14,669 nucleotides of DNA, taken from NCBI GenBank assembly GCA_019509685.1, contig JAEKLU010000265.1, positions 1-14,669 on the forward strand, written 5' to 3'. Below are positions 6,702 through 14,669 of this stretch, piece by piece. Position numbers and translations under genes: made by a program. Within the stretch, counting starts at the first letter, position 1. Each line of letters opens with the position of its first letter. Origin of the DNA: Mesorhizobium sp. GTDB taxonomy: Bacteria; Pseudomonadota; Alphaproteobacteria; Rhizobiales; Rhizobiaceae. The notes beneath the pieces are model-generated. The model worked only from the letters and a program-made list of their open reading frames with translations. It was not told the origin of the DNA and did not search any database.

Positions 6702-7899
6702 CCGGCCAGCCGCGAGCGATACAGCACTGGAGATCGATGCCGGGATTCTCGATCGCATGATCGAGATCCGCCGCCATCTGCATCGCCACCCGGAGCTTTC
6801 CAACCGGGAGGGCGGTACGCAGCGTTATTTGCGCGAGGTGCTCGCGAGCGAAGGGATCGCCGACATCCGCGATGTCGCCGGCTACGGCCTGGCGGTCGAC
6901 ATTGTCGGTACCGGCCGGCCGTCGAACCGCAAGGTCGCCATTCGTGCCGACATCGATGCCTTGCCAATCGAGGAGGAGTCCGGCGTCGCGTTTGCGTCGG
7001 AGAATCCGGGCGTGATGCATGCCTGCGGCCATGATGCTCATGCCGCGATGGGCTTTGCGGTGGCCGCGCATCTGCATCGCCAGCGCGACAGTTTTGGCGG
7101 GACTGTCCGCCTCATCTTCCAGCCGGCCGAGGAGGACGAGCCGTCAGGCGGCAAGCGGGTGGTGGAAGAGGGACTTCTCGACGATATCGACGCCGCGATC
7201 TGCGTTCATGTCGATCCCTATACGCCATCAGGCAAGGTCGGTGTCGGCGCCGGCCCCTACACTCTGGCCTGCGATACGTTCGATGTGGTGGTCACCGGCT
7301 CGGCGGCGCATGCGGCAAAACCTTATGAGGGCGTCGATGCGCTGACGGTGGCCTGCTCGATGGTGAGCGAGTTGCAGAAGATCGTCTCGCGCGAGACCGA
7401 CCCTTACGAGCCGCTGGTCATTTCGGTGACCGCCATCAATGGCGGCAACGCCTATAATGTCACTGCCGGCAAAGTGACTTTGAAAGGCACTATCCGCAGC
7501 GGCAGCGATGCCACCCGCGACCGCGCATGGCGGCGGGTTCGCGCGGTAGCCGAAGGAATCGCGGCAAGCCATGGGGCGAGCGTCAAGATCGACATCCACC
7601 GGGGTGAACCCGGCGTCGTCAACGATGCCGAGATGGCCGAACTGATCATGGCCGGCGCCAAAGCCAGCATCGGCGCCGACAATGTGCTGAACTTGCCGGG
7701 GTGGAGCATTGCCGACGACTTCGCCTACTACAGCGAGAAACGCCCGTCGGTCTATTTCAGGCTCGGTATCCGGGATGAAGAGGCGGGATCGGTCTATCCG
7801 CTCCACCACGCCCGGTTTCGCGTCGACGAGGCCGCCTTGAAGAACGGCGTGCTTACGTTGGTTTCGGCAGCGACGATGTTCCTGTCGGCGCACCCTTAG
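6688..7899 (+). CDS. M20D-type amidohydrolase/aminoacylase
   Basis: A 403-residue zinc-type hydrolase that splits N-acyl amino acids or related amides (the hippurate hydrolase and IAA-amino acid hydrolase group). Visible motifs: RRHLHRHPELS (28-38), RADIDALP (86-93), HACGHDAH (111-118) with the metal ligands C113 and H115, FQPAEED (144-150), the ligand-type H174, the dimer-domain GSAAHAA with H208 (204-210), and PLHHARF (371-377) near the end. The ATG at 6688 lies inside the end of the M24 gene (14-base overlap) with only a weak ribosome site, so its translation is probably coupled. The pairing suggests a two-step path in which the M24 enzyme opens a substrate and this enzyme removes the acyl group. 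Its TAG stop lies at the first bases of the repeat that follows. Confidence 0.9.
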   Translation: MSNPDRPAASDTALEIDAGILDRMIEIRRHLHRHPELSNREGGTQRYLREVLASEGIADIRDVAGYGLAVDIVGTGRPSNRKVAIRADIDALPIEEESGVAFASENPGVMHACGHDAHAAMGFAVAAHLHRQRDSFGGTVRLIFQPAEEDEPSGGKRVVEEGLLDDIDAAICVHVDPYTPSGKVGVGAGPYTLACDTFDVVVTGSAAHAAKPYEGVDALTVACSMVSELQKIVSRETDPYEPLVISVTAINGGNAYNVTAGKVTLKGTIRSGSDATRDRAWRRVRAVAEGIAASHGASVKIDIHRGEPGVVNDAEMAELIMAGAKASIGADNVLNLPGWSIADDFAYYSEKRPSVYFRLGIRDEEAGSVYPLHHARFRVDEAALKNGVLTLVSAATMFLSAHP

Positions 7900-7999
7900 A
7901 GCAATTCCAGGAAAAGTGTGAGCGGTTTTCCGCTCGGAATTGCGTAAAAACAAAGAGATAGAGCGCTTCGCCGTTTCCGTGAAACGGTGAAACGCTCTA
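7897..7999. repeat. RIME-like two-palindrome intergenic element
   Basis: About 103 bp bounded by inverted TAGAGC (7897-7902) and GCTCTA (7994-7999). The first palindrome pairs GCAATTCC (7901-7908) with GGAATTGC (7936-7943) and has inner GGAAAA/TTTTCC. The second, 7960-7998, pairs AGAGCG, TTC and CCGTTT with AAACGG, GAA and CGCTCT around single mismatches. The design of two palindromes in about 100 bp fits the Rhizobium-specific intergenic mosaic elements (family knowledge). A half copy lies inverted at 2508-2560. It separates convergent genes and may terminate both. Confidence 0.85.
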
Positions 8000-9274
8000 G
8001 AGATACTGCGCGACCTTCTTGCCGACGCTGAGAAAGCGCAGCGGGTCGACCGCCTCGCCATCGTGGCGCACCTCATAGTGCAGATGCGGGCCGGTCGAGC
8101 GGCCACTGCTTCCGGTCTTGCCGATAACGTCGCCGGCGGCGAGCTTCTGGCCGACAACGACGTCGATCTCGCTCAGATGGCCGTAGCGGGTGGCGAAGCC
8201 GCCACCGTGGTCGACCTCGACCATGCGGCCGTAGCCGCCGGCCCAGCCCGCTCTTGTCACGACACCGGCGGCCGTCACCTTGGCCGGCATGCCGATCGGG
8301 GCCCTGAAATCCATGCCCGTGTGCAAGGCGGCGGTGCCGAGGATCGGATCGGTGCGCACGCCGAACGGGCTGGTCACCGTGTGGCCGGGGGCAGGGTTGG
8401 TCAGCGGCAGCTTGCGCGCTTCCTTCTTGACGCCGTCGAGTGTGTCGAGCGCTTCGTCCAGTTCCTTGACCTTGCTGTCGAAGACCATCGACGGGTCGAG
8501 CGGAACCAGCGGGCCGCCGGCATCGCTCTTGCCGAATTCGCTGTCGACCGGCAGGCCGGCCGCCTCCAGCGCCTGGGTGATGGCATCGGCATTCTTGTAA
8601 GCGCTGTCGGCAAGCGTGGTGATGCGGGAAAGCTGTTGATTTTCAATGGCTTTGAGCGAGGTATTGATCGACACGAACAGCTTGTCGGCGCGGTCGGCGG
8701 CCGTCTCGCCATCGAGCGGATCGGAGCGTGTCGACCACAGCGAGAACGGCCTGGTGTCGCCAGCGCTCAGGCTAGCGACCGAATAGGTCGGCGCCTGCGA
8801 AAGGCTGCCGGTGATCTCGGCGTCGGGCTTGACCGGCGTATCGTTTGTCGCCGGCACGTCGCCGCCGACTTCATTTTCGGCGCGCTCGAGGATCGGGCCT
8901 AGCCGGCCATGGCGTTGGCTGAGCTGGGTCTGCCTGGCCAGCAATTCGCTGACCTTGGTTTCCATGAGCTGCTGGTCGAGAAGCTGGCGGCTGGTGATGC
9001 GGTCGACCTGGGCGCGAAGCGCCGAGATGCGGTCTTCATAGGCCTGCTGCATGCGCGCCTGCCTGGCCGTCGTGGCGCCGATCAAATCGTCGCGCAGGAC
9101 CAGATAAGAGGTGGCGAGCAGGTAACCGATGGCGACGGCGGCAAGAGCAGATCCGATCAGCGCCGCAAGCCAGGGGCGAATGGTGAAATGCCGAATTTCA
9201 TTGCCGCGGGCGATGATGACCGTATGTGGTTCCTTGCGCCTGCCGAAGACCGCTGACTGACCGGTTGGGTTCAC
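7997..9274 (-). CDS. Membrane-anchored M23 (LytM-type) peptidoglycan endopeptidase
   Basis: A 425-residue inner-membrane protein with its catalytic domain in the periplasm, predicted to cut peptide cross-links of the cell wall. A short cytoplasmic N-terminus (VFGRRKEPHTVIIARG, 9-24) is followed by one membrane segment (35-60), a coiled-coil stretch (about 66-125), a linker, and a second helical stretch (190-290). The LytM domain lies at 298-415 with intact zinc motifs HTGMDF (H318, D322), YGHLS (364-368) and PHLHYEV (H397, H399). The start is a GTG at 9274 with a poor ribosome site, chosen because the following residues look conserved in rhizobial homologues. It could be the counterpart of RgsM of Sinorhizobium, needed for polar growth, but that is inference. 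The stop TAG is formed at the edge of the repeat. Bcp lies 167 bases upstream. Confidence 0.92.
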   Translation of the reverse strand: MNPTGQSAVFGRRKEPHTVIIARGNEIRHFTIRPWLAALIGSALAAVAIGYLLATSYLVLRDDLIGATTARQARMQQAYEDRISALRAQVDRITSRQLLDQQLMETKVSELLARQTQLSQRHGRLGPILERAENEVGGDVPATNDTPVKPDAEITGSLSQAPTYSVASLSAGDTRPFSLWSTRSDPLDGETAADRADKLFVSINTSLKAIENQQLSRITTLADSAYKNADAITQALEAAGLPVDSEFGKSDAGGPLVPLDPSMVFDSKVKELDEALDTLDGVKKEARKLPLTNPAPGHTVTSPFGVRTDPILGTAALHTGMDFRAPIGMPAKVTAAGVVTRAGWAGGYGRMVEVDHGGGFATRYGHLSEIDVVVGQKLAAGDVIGKTGSSGRSTGPHLHYEVRHDGEAVDPLRFLSVGKKVAQYL

Positions 9275-9441
9275 GAGACCAAGCTTTCGTTACGACCACG
9301 AACGAGAAGCCTGATTACACATTATTAGGGTTAACAAAGTTTTGCGGTTCGCAATCTCGGCGTAACCTATTCCCGCGATGCGGGTGCCGGGTTGTTGCGA
9401 CAGAGAGCGCGGTGTGACCGGAAGGCGATTGCGCCGGGCGG

Positions 9442-9909
9442 TCAGAGCGCGCGCACCGCCTCCAGAACCTGCTCGGCATGGCCCTTGACGCGAACCTGGC
9501 GCCAGATGCGGGCGATGCGGCCATCCTTGCCGATCAGGAAGGTGGCGCGCTCGACGCCCATATATTTGCGGCCATACATGCTTTTCTCGACCCACAGATG
9601 GTAGGCCTCGATGACTTTTCGCTCTTCATCGGCAACCAGATCGACGGTGAGATCGTATTTCTTCTTGAACTTGTCGTGCTTTTTCACGCTGTCGGGCGAG
9701 AGGCCGATCACCACGGCGCCGGCCTTCTCGAGTTCGGGCTTAAGCTGCGAAAAGCCGATCGCTTCGTTGGTGCAGCTTGTGGTGTCGTCCTGCGGGTAAA
9801 AGTAGAGTACAACCGGCTTGCCCCGGAACGCGGCGAGGCTGAGCGAGCCGCCGCCGTCACGCGGAAGATCGAATTGCGGTGCTGCGTCACCCACTTCGAG
9901 ATCAGCCAT
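9442..9909 (-). CDS. bcp: Bcp/PrxQ-type peroxiredoxin, apparently without the usual resolving Cys
   Basis: A 155-residue cytoplasmic thiol peroxidase that reduces hydrogen peroxide and organic peroxides. It has the AhpC/TSA thioredoxin fold: VGDAAPQFDLP (6-16), VLYFYPQDDTTSCTNEA (34-50) with peroxidatic C46, GLSPDS and the C-terminal ERATFLIGKDGRI. In many Bcp proteins a second cysteine sits five residues later; here that position is I51 and there is no other cysteine, so it should work as a 1-Cys enzyme or use an outside thiol. The start at 9909 follows AAGGG with eight bases spacing. It diverges from the AsmA-like gene and lies upstream of the M23 peptidase gene in the same direction. The 167-base gap between bcp and the M23 gene shows no further gene. 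Confidence 0.93.
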   Translation of the reverse strand: MADLEVGDAAPQFDLPRDGGGSLSLAAFRGKPVVLYFYPQDDTTSCTNEAIGFSQLKPELEKAGAVVIGLSPDSVKKHDKFKKKYDLTVDLVADEERKVIEAYHLWVEKSMYGRKYMGVERATFLIGKDGRIARIWRQVRVKGHAEQVLEAVRAL

Positions 9910-10004
9910 ATCGATGCCCTTGTTTGCGGTTACGCGCGAGAAAGCATCGATATAACGTGAAGCGGGGATTCGTCCACGACGAGTTCGTCACAACGGAATA
10001 TTGC

Positions 10005-13000
10005 GTGGATCAGGAAGAACCGCAGCACGAGAAGATCAAGTTCAGGCGTGACGAGATCACCGACCTGGGCAGGCTTCCGTCCGCGTGCAGGGTGCCGCCG
10101 CTGGGGCGGGCAGCCGTGCGTCGCCGCTTTCGCATCCTTGGCCGCGTGTTTGCCGGGCTTTGCGCGCTCGTGCTTCTGGCGGCAACCGGCGTCTACATCA
10201 TCGGCGCGTCCGGCATCGGCACCGAACGGCTTCGCGCCGAAGCCGAGACGGCGATCGAGAAGCTCGCCGGCGTCGATGTCCAGGTCGCCGTCGGAGGGGC
10301 GCGACTGACCCTGGACGGGTCGAGCTTCGTTGCTCTGCAGGTGGACGACGTCAGCCTGAAGAGCGCCGACGGCAAGCCGATGGCAGATATGGGGCGCGTG
10401 CGCTTCGGCATGCGCCTGTTGCCGCTGCTGTCCGGCCAGGTCAGGCTGACCAGCGCCCGTTTCTCCGATGCCCACATCATGGCCGCCGCGCTGCCGTCGG
10501 GTGGCGGCGACTGGACGGCAAGTCTGCGCAACGAGAACGGCCTGATCGATCCGGAGAAAGTCTCGGCAGCGATCTTTGCCGGCGTCAACCAGGCGCTGGA
10601 CGCGGTGCGCGAGGATTCGATGCGCCAGGTCGAACTCAGCAATGTCGAGTTCGACCTCCCCGACAATGGATTGGCCAAGCGCGTGACCGTTACTGAAGCC
10701 AAGGTCACCCAGACAGGAACCGGCGGCATACAGCTTTCCTACGACGCCAATGTCGACGGCAGGCACGTGGTCCTGACGGGATCGGCCGCGCGCGATGCAA
10801 CGGTCCGTCGCATCGCCTCGCTGGATGCCAGCCTTCAGATAGCGGATGCGGATGCGCCCGGTGGAACCTCCGCCGCGGCGAGCGCGAACAATGCAGCTCC
10901 CGCGACCGGCGGCGGCAAGCTTGGTTCGGTTGCGCTGAAGCTTTCGGGCTCGGAAGCGGCCGGTGACACGCCGTCGCAACTGACAGCCTCATTGTCGCTT
11001 GCCGGTGCGGTGCTCGACCTGGACGAGCGCGGCCTGCTGCCCGCCGATGTCGATGCCAATGCCACGCTGGTGGCAGGCTCCAACAAGATTTCGGTCGATA
11101 AGCTGCTCATCAAGAACGGCCGCTCCAGCTTCGATTTTGCCGGGTCGATCGGGCCGAAGCCGGCGGCTGCGGGGGAGGAGCCGTCTTATCGTTACGACCT
11201 GACCAGCGACGATTCCACGCTGGCGCCTTCGGACTCGCCTGAGCCTCCGCTTCCGTTCGTCGCCCGCATCGCCGGCGTTTACCAGCCCAACAGCCGCAAG
11301 CTCATTGCCGAGCAGATCGGCGTCCGGTCCGGCGGCTCGAGCGAGGTGCTGGGCGCGGCCACGCTTGCCTTCATCGACAACGGTCCTCCGGGCATATCGC
11401 TGTCGCTCAACGTCCACGACATGCCGGTTTCGCATGTCAAGCAATTGTGGCCGTGGTTCTCGGCCCGCAATGCCCGGCTCTGGGTGCTCGGCAATCTGTT
11501 CGGCGGCAATGTGAGCGACGCCAGCCTGCAGTTCCAGGTCGCGCCCGGGCGACTGGGCAATGGCGTGCCGCTGTCCGGCGACGAGGTGTTCGGCCGCTTC
11601 CAGATCGACGGCTCGCGCTTCGACACGGCAGGCCGCATCCCGCCGATCCGCGACGCCGTCGGCGTCGTTGCCTTCCACGGCAATGATGTCGACATCAGCC
11701 TGTCTTCCGGCAGCGTCTATATGCCGAGCGGCCGCACAGTGGCGGCAAGCGGCGGCACGCTGACGATCAAGAACGCGAACCGTCCGATCGTTGTCGGCGG
11801 GCTCGAAATCGACGTCGCGGGTGAGGCGCCGGCGATCGCCGAGCTTGCCTCCTACGAGCCGATCAATGCCATGCGCCATGTCGGTTTCGCGCCCGAGGAC
11901 CTGTCCGGCACGGTTACCGGCCACATCCGGGCCGACATTCCGCTGACAAAAGGCATGGATACCTCGACGCTCGATTGGCTGGTTTCGCTCGACTACAAGG
12001 ACCTGTCGCTGGCCAAGCCGTTCGAGGACCAGACGGTGACAGATGCCGACGGCTCCATCACAGTCGGGCCGAAGCAGGCGGTGATCTCGGCCGATGCGAA
12101 GCTCAACGGCATTCCTGCCGAGCTCGACCTCGTCGAGCCGCTTGCCGATGACGGGCCTGCGCGCAGCCGCAAGGTGACGCTGGTGCTCGACGACAAGACC
12201 CGCAATGCCAGCATGCCCGGCCTGTCGGATTTGCTATCCGGCACCATAAAGGTGGCGATCGACAAGAGCGGCGAGGGCGCCCAGCAGGTCTCGGCGGATC
12301 TCACCAACGCCAAACTCGATATTCCCTGGGCGGGATGGAGCAAGGGCGCCGGCATTCCGGCCAAGGTTACTTTCGACATGGCGAAGTCGGGCGGCACGAC
12401 CACGCTGTCGGACTTCGAACTCGACGGCAAGAGCTTTTCGGTCGATGGCGACGTGACGCTGGTCAATGGCGCGCTGTCATCGGCCCGCTTCAGCAAGGTT
12501 GCGCTCAACCGGGGCGACGACATCGCCGTCTCGGTGAAGCGCTCCGGCAAGAGCTACGCGGTCAATGTCAGCGGTTCATCACTCGACGCCCGCTCGCTCA
12601 TCAAGCAGTTCACCTCGGATGTCGACACGGCGACCAAGGGCGCCGGCAGCGATGCGATTTCGGTCAGCGCCGATGTGGATTCGCTGACCGGGTTCCATGA
12701 CGAGGCGCTCTCAAACCTCAAGCTCGACTACAGCGCCGCCGGCTCGCGCGTGAACGGGCTCAATGTCAGCGCCACCGCCAGTTCGGGCGCCGCGATCGCG
12801 ATCACCAACACCACCAACCAAGGCGGCCGTTCGCTCCGCGTGAAGTCGGCCGATGCAGGCGCCATCCTGCGTTTCCTCAACGTCTACGAGCATATGGAAG
12901 GCGGGACGATCACACTGTCCCTCTCCGGCGGCGCCGACGGACCGATGAAGGGCCAGGTCGACGCCAGCAATTTCTATGTCGTCAACGAGCCCAAGCTCGC

Positions 13001-13424
13001 CTCGATGGTGTCGACAACGCCGGCCGGCGACACGCGCAACCTGAACCAGGCGGTCAAGGCCAATATCGACACGTCGCGCGTGCAGTTCGAGCGCGGCTTT
13101 GCCGAGATCGACAAGGGCTCCGGCTACCTCAAACTGGCCAACGGCCTGCTGCGCGGCCCGCGCATCGGCACGACCTTCCAGGGCATACTTTACGACCAGA
13201 ACAACAATATGGACATGACCGGCACCTTCATGCCGGTCTATGGGCTGAACCGCATTTTCGGCGAGCTGCCGCTGTTCGGCCCGCTGCTCGGCAACGGCCG
13301 CGACCGCGGCCTGATCGGCGTCACCTACCGGCTGCGCGGCAACGCCAACAAGCCGACGCTCAACATCAATCCGCTGTCGGTGGTCGCGCCGGGCATCTTC
13401 CGCTCGATCTTCGAGTACCGGTAG
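10005..13424 (+). CDS. Large AsmA/YhdP-like (DUF3971-type) envelope protein
   Basis: About 1,139 residues with a cytoplasmic N-tail, one membrane anchor (about 44-68, RILGRVFAGL onward) and a very long periplasmic part rich in short beta-strand patterns. The end, with GLNRIFGELPLFGPLLG and GLIGVTYRLRG, is the AsmA-like C-terminal region. Family members such as YhdP and TamB are bridge-like proteins that help move phospholipid to the outer membrane, so a similar role is likely (family knowledge). The start is uncertain. No ATG with a ribosome site exists; I chose GTG 10005 (DQEEPQHEKIKF follows), GTG 9957 is possible, and the ATG at 9879 would overlap bcp and reads as unnatural sequence. It is divergent from bcp, and its stop lies 35 bases from the convergent CDF gene. 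Long antisense frames within it are shadows. Confidence 0.88.
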   Translation: MDQEEPQHEKIKFRRDEITDLGRLPSACRVPPLGRAAVRRRFRILGRVFAGLCALVLLAATGVYIIGASGIGTERLRAEAETAIEKLAGVDVQVAVGGARLTLDGSSFVALQVDDVSLKSADGKPMADMGRVRFGMRLLPLLSGQVRLTSARFSDAHIMAAALPSGGGDWTASLRNENGLIDPEKVSAAIFAGVNQALDAVREDSMRQVELSNVEFDLPDNGLAKRVTVTEAKVTQTGTGGIQLSYDANVDGRHVVLTGSAARDATVRRIASLDASLQIADADAPGGTSAAASANNAAPATGGGKLGSVALKLSGSEAAGDTPSQLTASLSLAGAVLDLDERGLLPADVDANATLVAGSNKISVDKLLIKNGRSSFDFAGSIGPKPAAAGEEPSYRYDLTSDDSTLAPSDSPEPPLPFVARIAGVYQPNSRKLIAEQIGVRSGGSSEVLGAATLAFIDNGPPGISLSLNVHDMPVSHVKQLWPWFSARNARLWVLGNLFGGNVSDASLQFQVAPGRLGNGVPLSGDEVFGRFQIDGSRFDTAGRIPPIRDAVGVVAFHGNDVDISLSSGSVYMPSGRTVAASGGTLTIKNANRPIVVGGLEIDVAGEAPAIAELASYEPINAMRHVGFAPEDLSGTVTGHIRADIPLTKGMDTSTLDWLVSLDYKDLSLAKPFEDQTVTDADGSITVGPKQAVISADAKLNGIPAELDLVEPLADDGPARSRKVTLVLDDKTRNASMPGLSDLLSGTIKVAIDKSGEGAQQVSADLTNAKLDIPWAGWSKGAGIPAKVTFDMAKSGGTTTLSDFELDGKSFSVDGDVTLVNGALSSARFSKVALNRGDDIAVSVKRSGKSYAVNVSGSSLDARSLIKQFTSDVDTATKGAGSDAISVSADVDSLTGFHDEALSNLKLDYSAAGSRVNGLNVSATASSGAAIAITNTTNQGGRSLRVKSADAGAILRFLNVYEHMEGGTITLSLSGGADGPMKGQVDASNFYVVNEPKLASMVSTTPAGDTRNLNQAVKANIDTSRVQFERGFAEIDKGSGYLKLANGLLRGPRIGTTFQGILYDQNNNMDMTGTFMPVYGLNRIFGELPLFGPLLGNGRDRGLIGVTYRLRGNANKPTLNINPLSVVAPGIFRSIFEYR

Positions 13425-13459
13425 ACTGGTCGCACCGGACGAAGGTCTGCGTACAGTCG

Positions 13460-14077
13460 TTAACCTTGCGCCGCTCTGTGCTCGCCAAGGGCTGCGTGCC
13501 AGACCTCGCGCGCAGCATCGGCGTTCATGCAGGCGATGCCGATGCCGACGATAAGATCAGGCCATGCCGATTGCCATAAATAGGCCGTGACCAGTCCGAC
13601 TGCGATGATCGCGACGTTGGCAATCGCGTCGTTGCGCGCGGACAGGAATGCGGCCCGGGTAAGACTTCCGCCATGCGCCCGATACCTGGCAAGCAGGATC
13701 GCGCAGAACAGATTGACTGAAAGCGCGCCAAGACCGGTGAGGCCCAGTGCAAATGGATCGGGCGGGGTCGGCGACTGGAGCTTATGTATCGCGGTCAAGA
13801 TGGTTGCCAAAGCCGGGACAAGCAGGATGCCTGCAAGCGCCATTCCAATCCGCGCCCGCATTTTCAAAGACCAGGCGAGGGCGAAGAATATCAGCAGGTT
13901 GACCGAGGTATCCTCGAAGAAATCGATACTGTCGGCAAATAGCGAAACCGAGCCGATGCGGAGCGCGATCGCGAATTCAACGACGCCGTAGGCAAGATTG
14001 AGAAGCGCTACGGCAAACACGGTTCGGCGAAGGCCATTTCCGCCAAAAACAGGATCTTTGTCATAGTTGGGCGCCAT
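13460..14077 (-). CDS. CDF-type cation transporter without cytoplasmic domain
   Basis: A 205-residue inner-membrane protein with about six hydrophobic segments (roughly 19-38, 46-70, 76-97, 109-131, 148-168, 172-187), resembling the transmembrane part of cation diffusion facilitators, which exchange metal ions such as zinc for protons. The second-segment motif SLFADSIDFFEDTS (45-58) carries DFFED (52-56), matching the DxxxD half of the metal site. In the fifth segment SARND (146-150) has Ser where most zinc transporters have His, so metal choice or activity may differ. The usual C-terminal domain is absent. GAGGG with six bases spacing favours the start at 14077 over an ATG at 14125. It lies 57 bases downstream of tyrS in the same direction and could be read through from it. 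Confidence 0.8.
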   Translation of the reverse strand: MAPNYDKDPVFGGNGLRRTVFAVALLNLAYGVVEFAIALRIGSVSLFADSIDFFEDTSVNLLIFFALAWSLKMRARIGMALAGILLVPALATILTAIHKLQSPTPPDPFALGLTGLGALSVNLFCAILLARYRAHGGSLTRAAFLSARNDAIANVAIIAVGLVTAYLWQSAWPDLIVGIGIACMNADAAREVWHAALGEHRAAQG

Positions 14078-14134
14078 ACAGAACCCTCGAAAACAGTTGA
14101 GACGCCTGCCGTCGACCGATGCCATCCGATTTGG

Positions 14135-14669
14135 TCAGCTCGGCCGCACCAGCACGTGCTTCTTCTTGCCAACCGAAAGCTTCACGACGCCTTCCGGACC
14201 GAGGTCCTGAAGCGTCACGACGCGCCGGTCGTCGGTCAGCGGCTGGTCGTTGACGCGCACGGCGCCGCCCTGGATATGGCGGCGCGCTTCGCCATTCGAG
14301 CCCGCCAGCCCGGCGCTGACAAGCAGCGATAGGATGCCGACGCCGGCCTTGAGCTCGGATTTTGCCACCTCGACGCTGGGCAGCGTGTCGGCGAGCGCGC
14401 CTTCCTCGAAGGTCTTGCGGGCCGTCTCGCTCGCGGTTTCCGCCGCCGCGCGGCCGTGCAGCATGGCGGTGATCTCGGTGGCCAGGATCTTCTTGGCCTC
14501 GTTGATCTCCGAGCCGCCAAGCGCCGCGAGCCGGGCCACCTCGTCGAGCGGCATCGTCGTATAAAGCTTGAGGAAGCGGCCGACGTCGGCGTCCTCGGTG
14601 TTGCGCCAGTATTGCCAGAATTCATAGGGCGAGAGCATGTCGCCATCGAGCCAGACCGCGCCCGATGCG
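14135..14669 (-). CDS. tyrS: Tyrosyl-tRNA synthetase, C-terminal part (5' end outside window)
   Basis: Charges tRNA-Tyr with tyrosine in the cytoplasm. About 177 C-terminal residues are present; the frame is open at the right edge. The first residues [18 protein letters not shown] directly follow the place where class I TyrRS has its KMSKS loop, which therefore lies just outside. [21 protein letters not shown] is the highly conserved segment after it. The last 70 or so residues form an S4-like RNA-binding domain ([27 protein letters not shown]), as in the bacterial TyrRS type. It ends in TGA at 14135. The CDF transporter gene follows in the same direction. Confidence 0.96.
   Translation of the reverse strand, partial: ASGAVWLDGDMLSPYEFWQYWRNTEDADVGRFLKLYTTMPLDEVARLAALGGSEINEAKKILATEITAMLHGRAAAETASETARKTFEEGALADTLPSVEVAKSELKAGVGILSLLVSAGLAGSNGEARRHIQGGAVRVNDQPLTDDRRVVTLQDLGPEGVVKLSVGKKKHVLVRPS

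Noticed and set aside
9930..10979. 349-residue leftward open frame opposite the AsmA-like gene
   Set aside because: Arg/Ala/Gly-rich antisense translation typical of high-GC shadows; the rightward frame has a membrane anchor and AsmA features.

Overview
The window looks like chromosome of a high-GC alphaproteobacterium of the order Hyphomicrobiales, most likely Mesorhizobium or a close relative. Four things point there. There is a DUF768-type small protein, a family I know mainly from Mesorhizobium. There are two copies of a RIME-like rhizobial intergenic palindromic repeat. There are two exact matches to the alphaproteobacterial general-stress (EcfG/RpoE2) promoter. The protein sequences also have a rhizobial character. 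This is inference from sequence character only; no database search was run.

Layout. (1) 1-3977 is a carbohydrate uptake and catabolism locus. A Tat-exported solute-binding protein gene (leftward, cut by the window start) diverges from a rightward set: a MalK/UgpC-type ABC ATPase, a FucU/RbsD-type mutarotase and a ribokinase-type sugar kinase. The divergent region holds a 12-bp LacI-type palindrome inside back-to-back promoters. (2) 4013-4745 is a compact stress mini-locus. Rightward it encodes a 32-residue peptide with a perfect lasso-peptide leader motif, then a DUF768 protein; a convergent 67-residue unknown protein faces them. Each side is preceded by GGAAC-N16-CGTT. (3) 4923-5294 holds two divergent tRNA genes, Asp(GTC) leftward and Val(TAC) rightward, each with a plausible sigma-70 promoter. 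(4) 5523-7899 is a translationally overlapping pair: an M24 creatinase/ectoine-hydrolase-like enzyme and an M20 amidohydrolase. (5) 7897-7999 is a full two-palindrome repeat whose ends supply the stop codons of the genes on both sides. (6) 7997-13424 holds envelope and redox genes: an M23 LytM-type peptidase and a Bcp-type peroxiredoxin (both leftward), diverging from a large AsmA/YhdP-like protein. (7) 13460-14669 holds a truncated-type CDF cation transporter and the C-terminal part of tyrosyl-tRNA synthetase, both leftward.

How it works together. The first block probably imports a sugar by a CUT1-type ABC system, interconverts its anomers and phosphorylates it. The M24/M20 pair looks like a two-step hydrolase/deacylase unit for a small amide or cyclic amidine such as an ectoine-like solute. 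The M23 and AsmA proteins belong to cell-envelope maintenance. The most unusual part is the stress mini-locus. An orphan RiPP-leader-like peptide sits 11 nt upstream of a DUF768 gene, no RiPP maturation genes lie in the window, and exact EcfG-type promoters enclose the locus on both sides. It is the best candidate here for an undescribed system.
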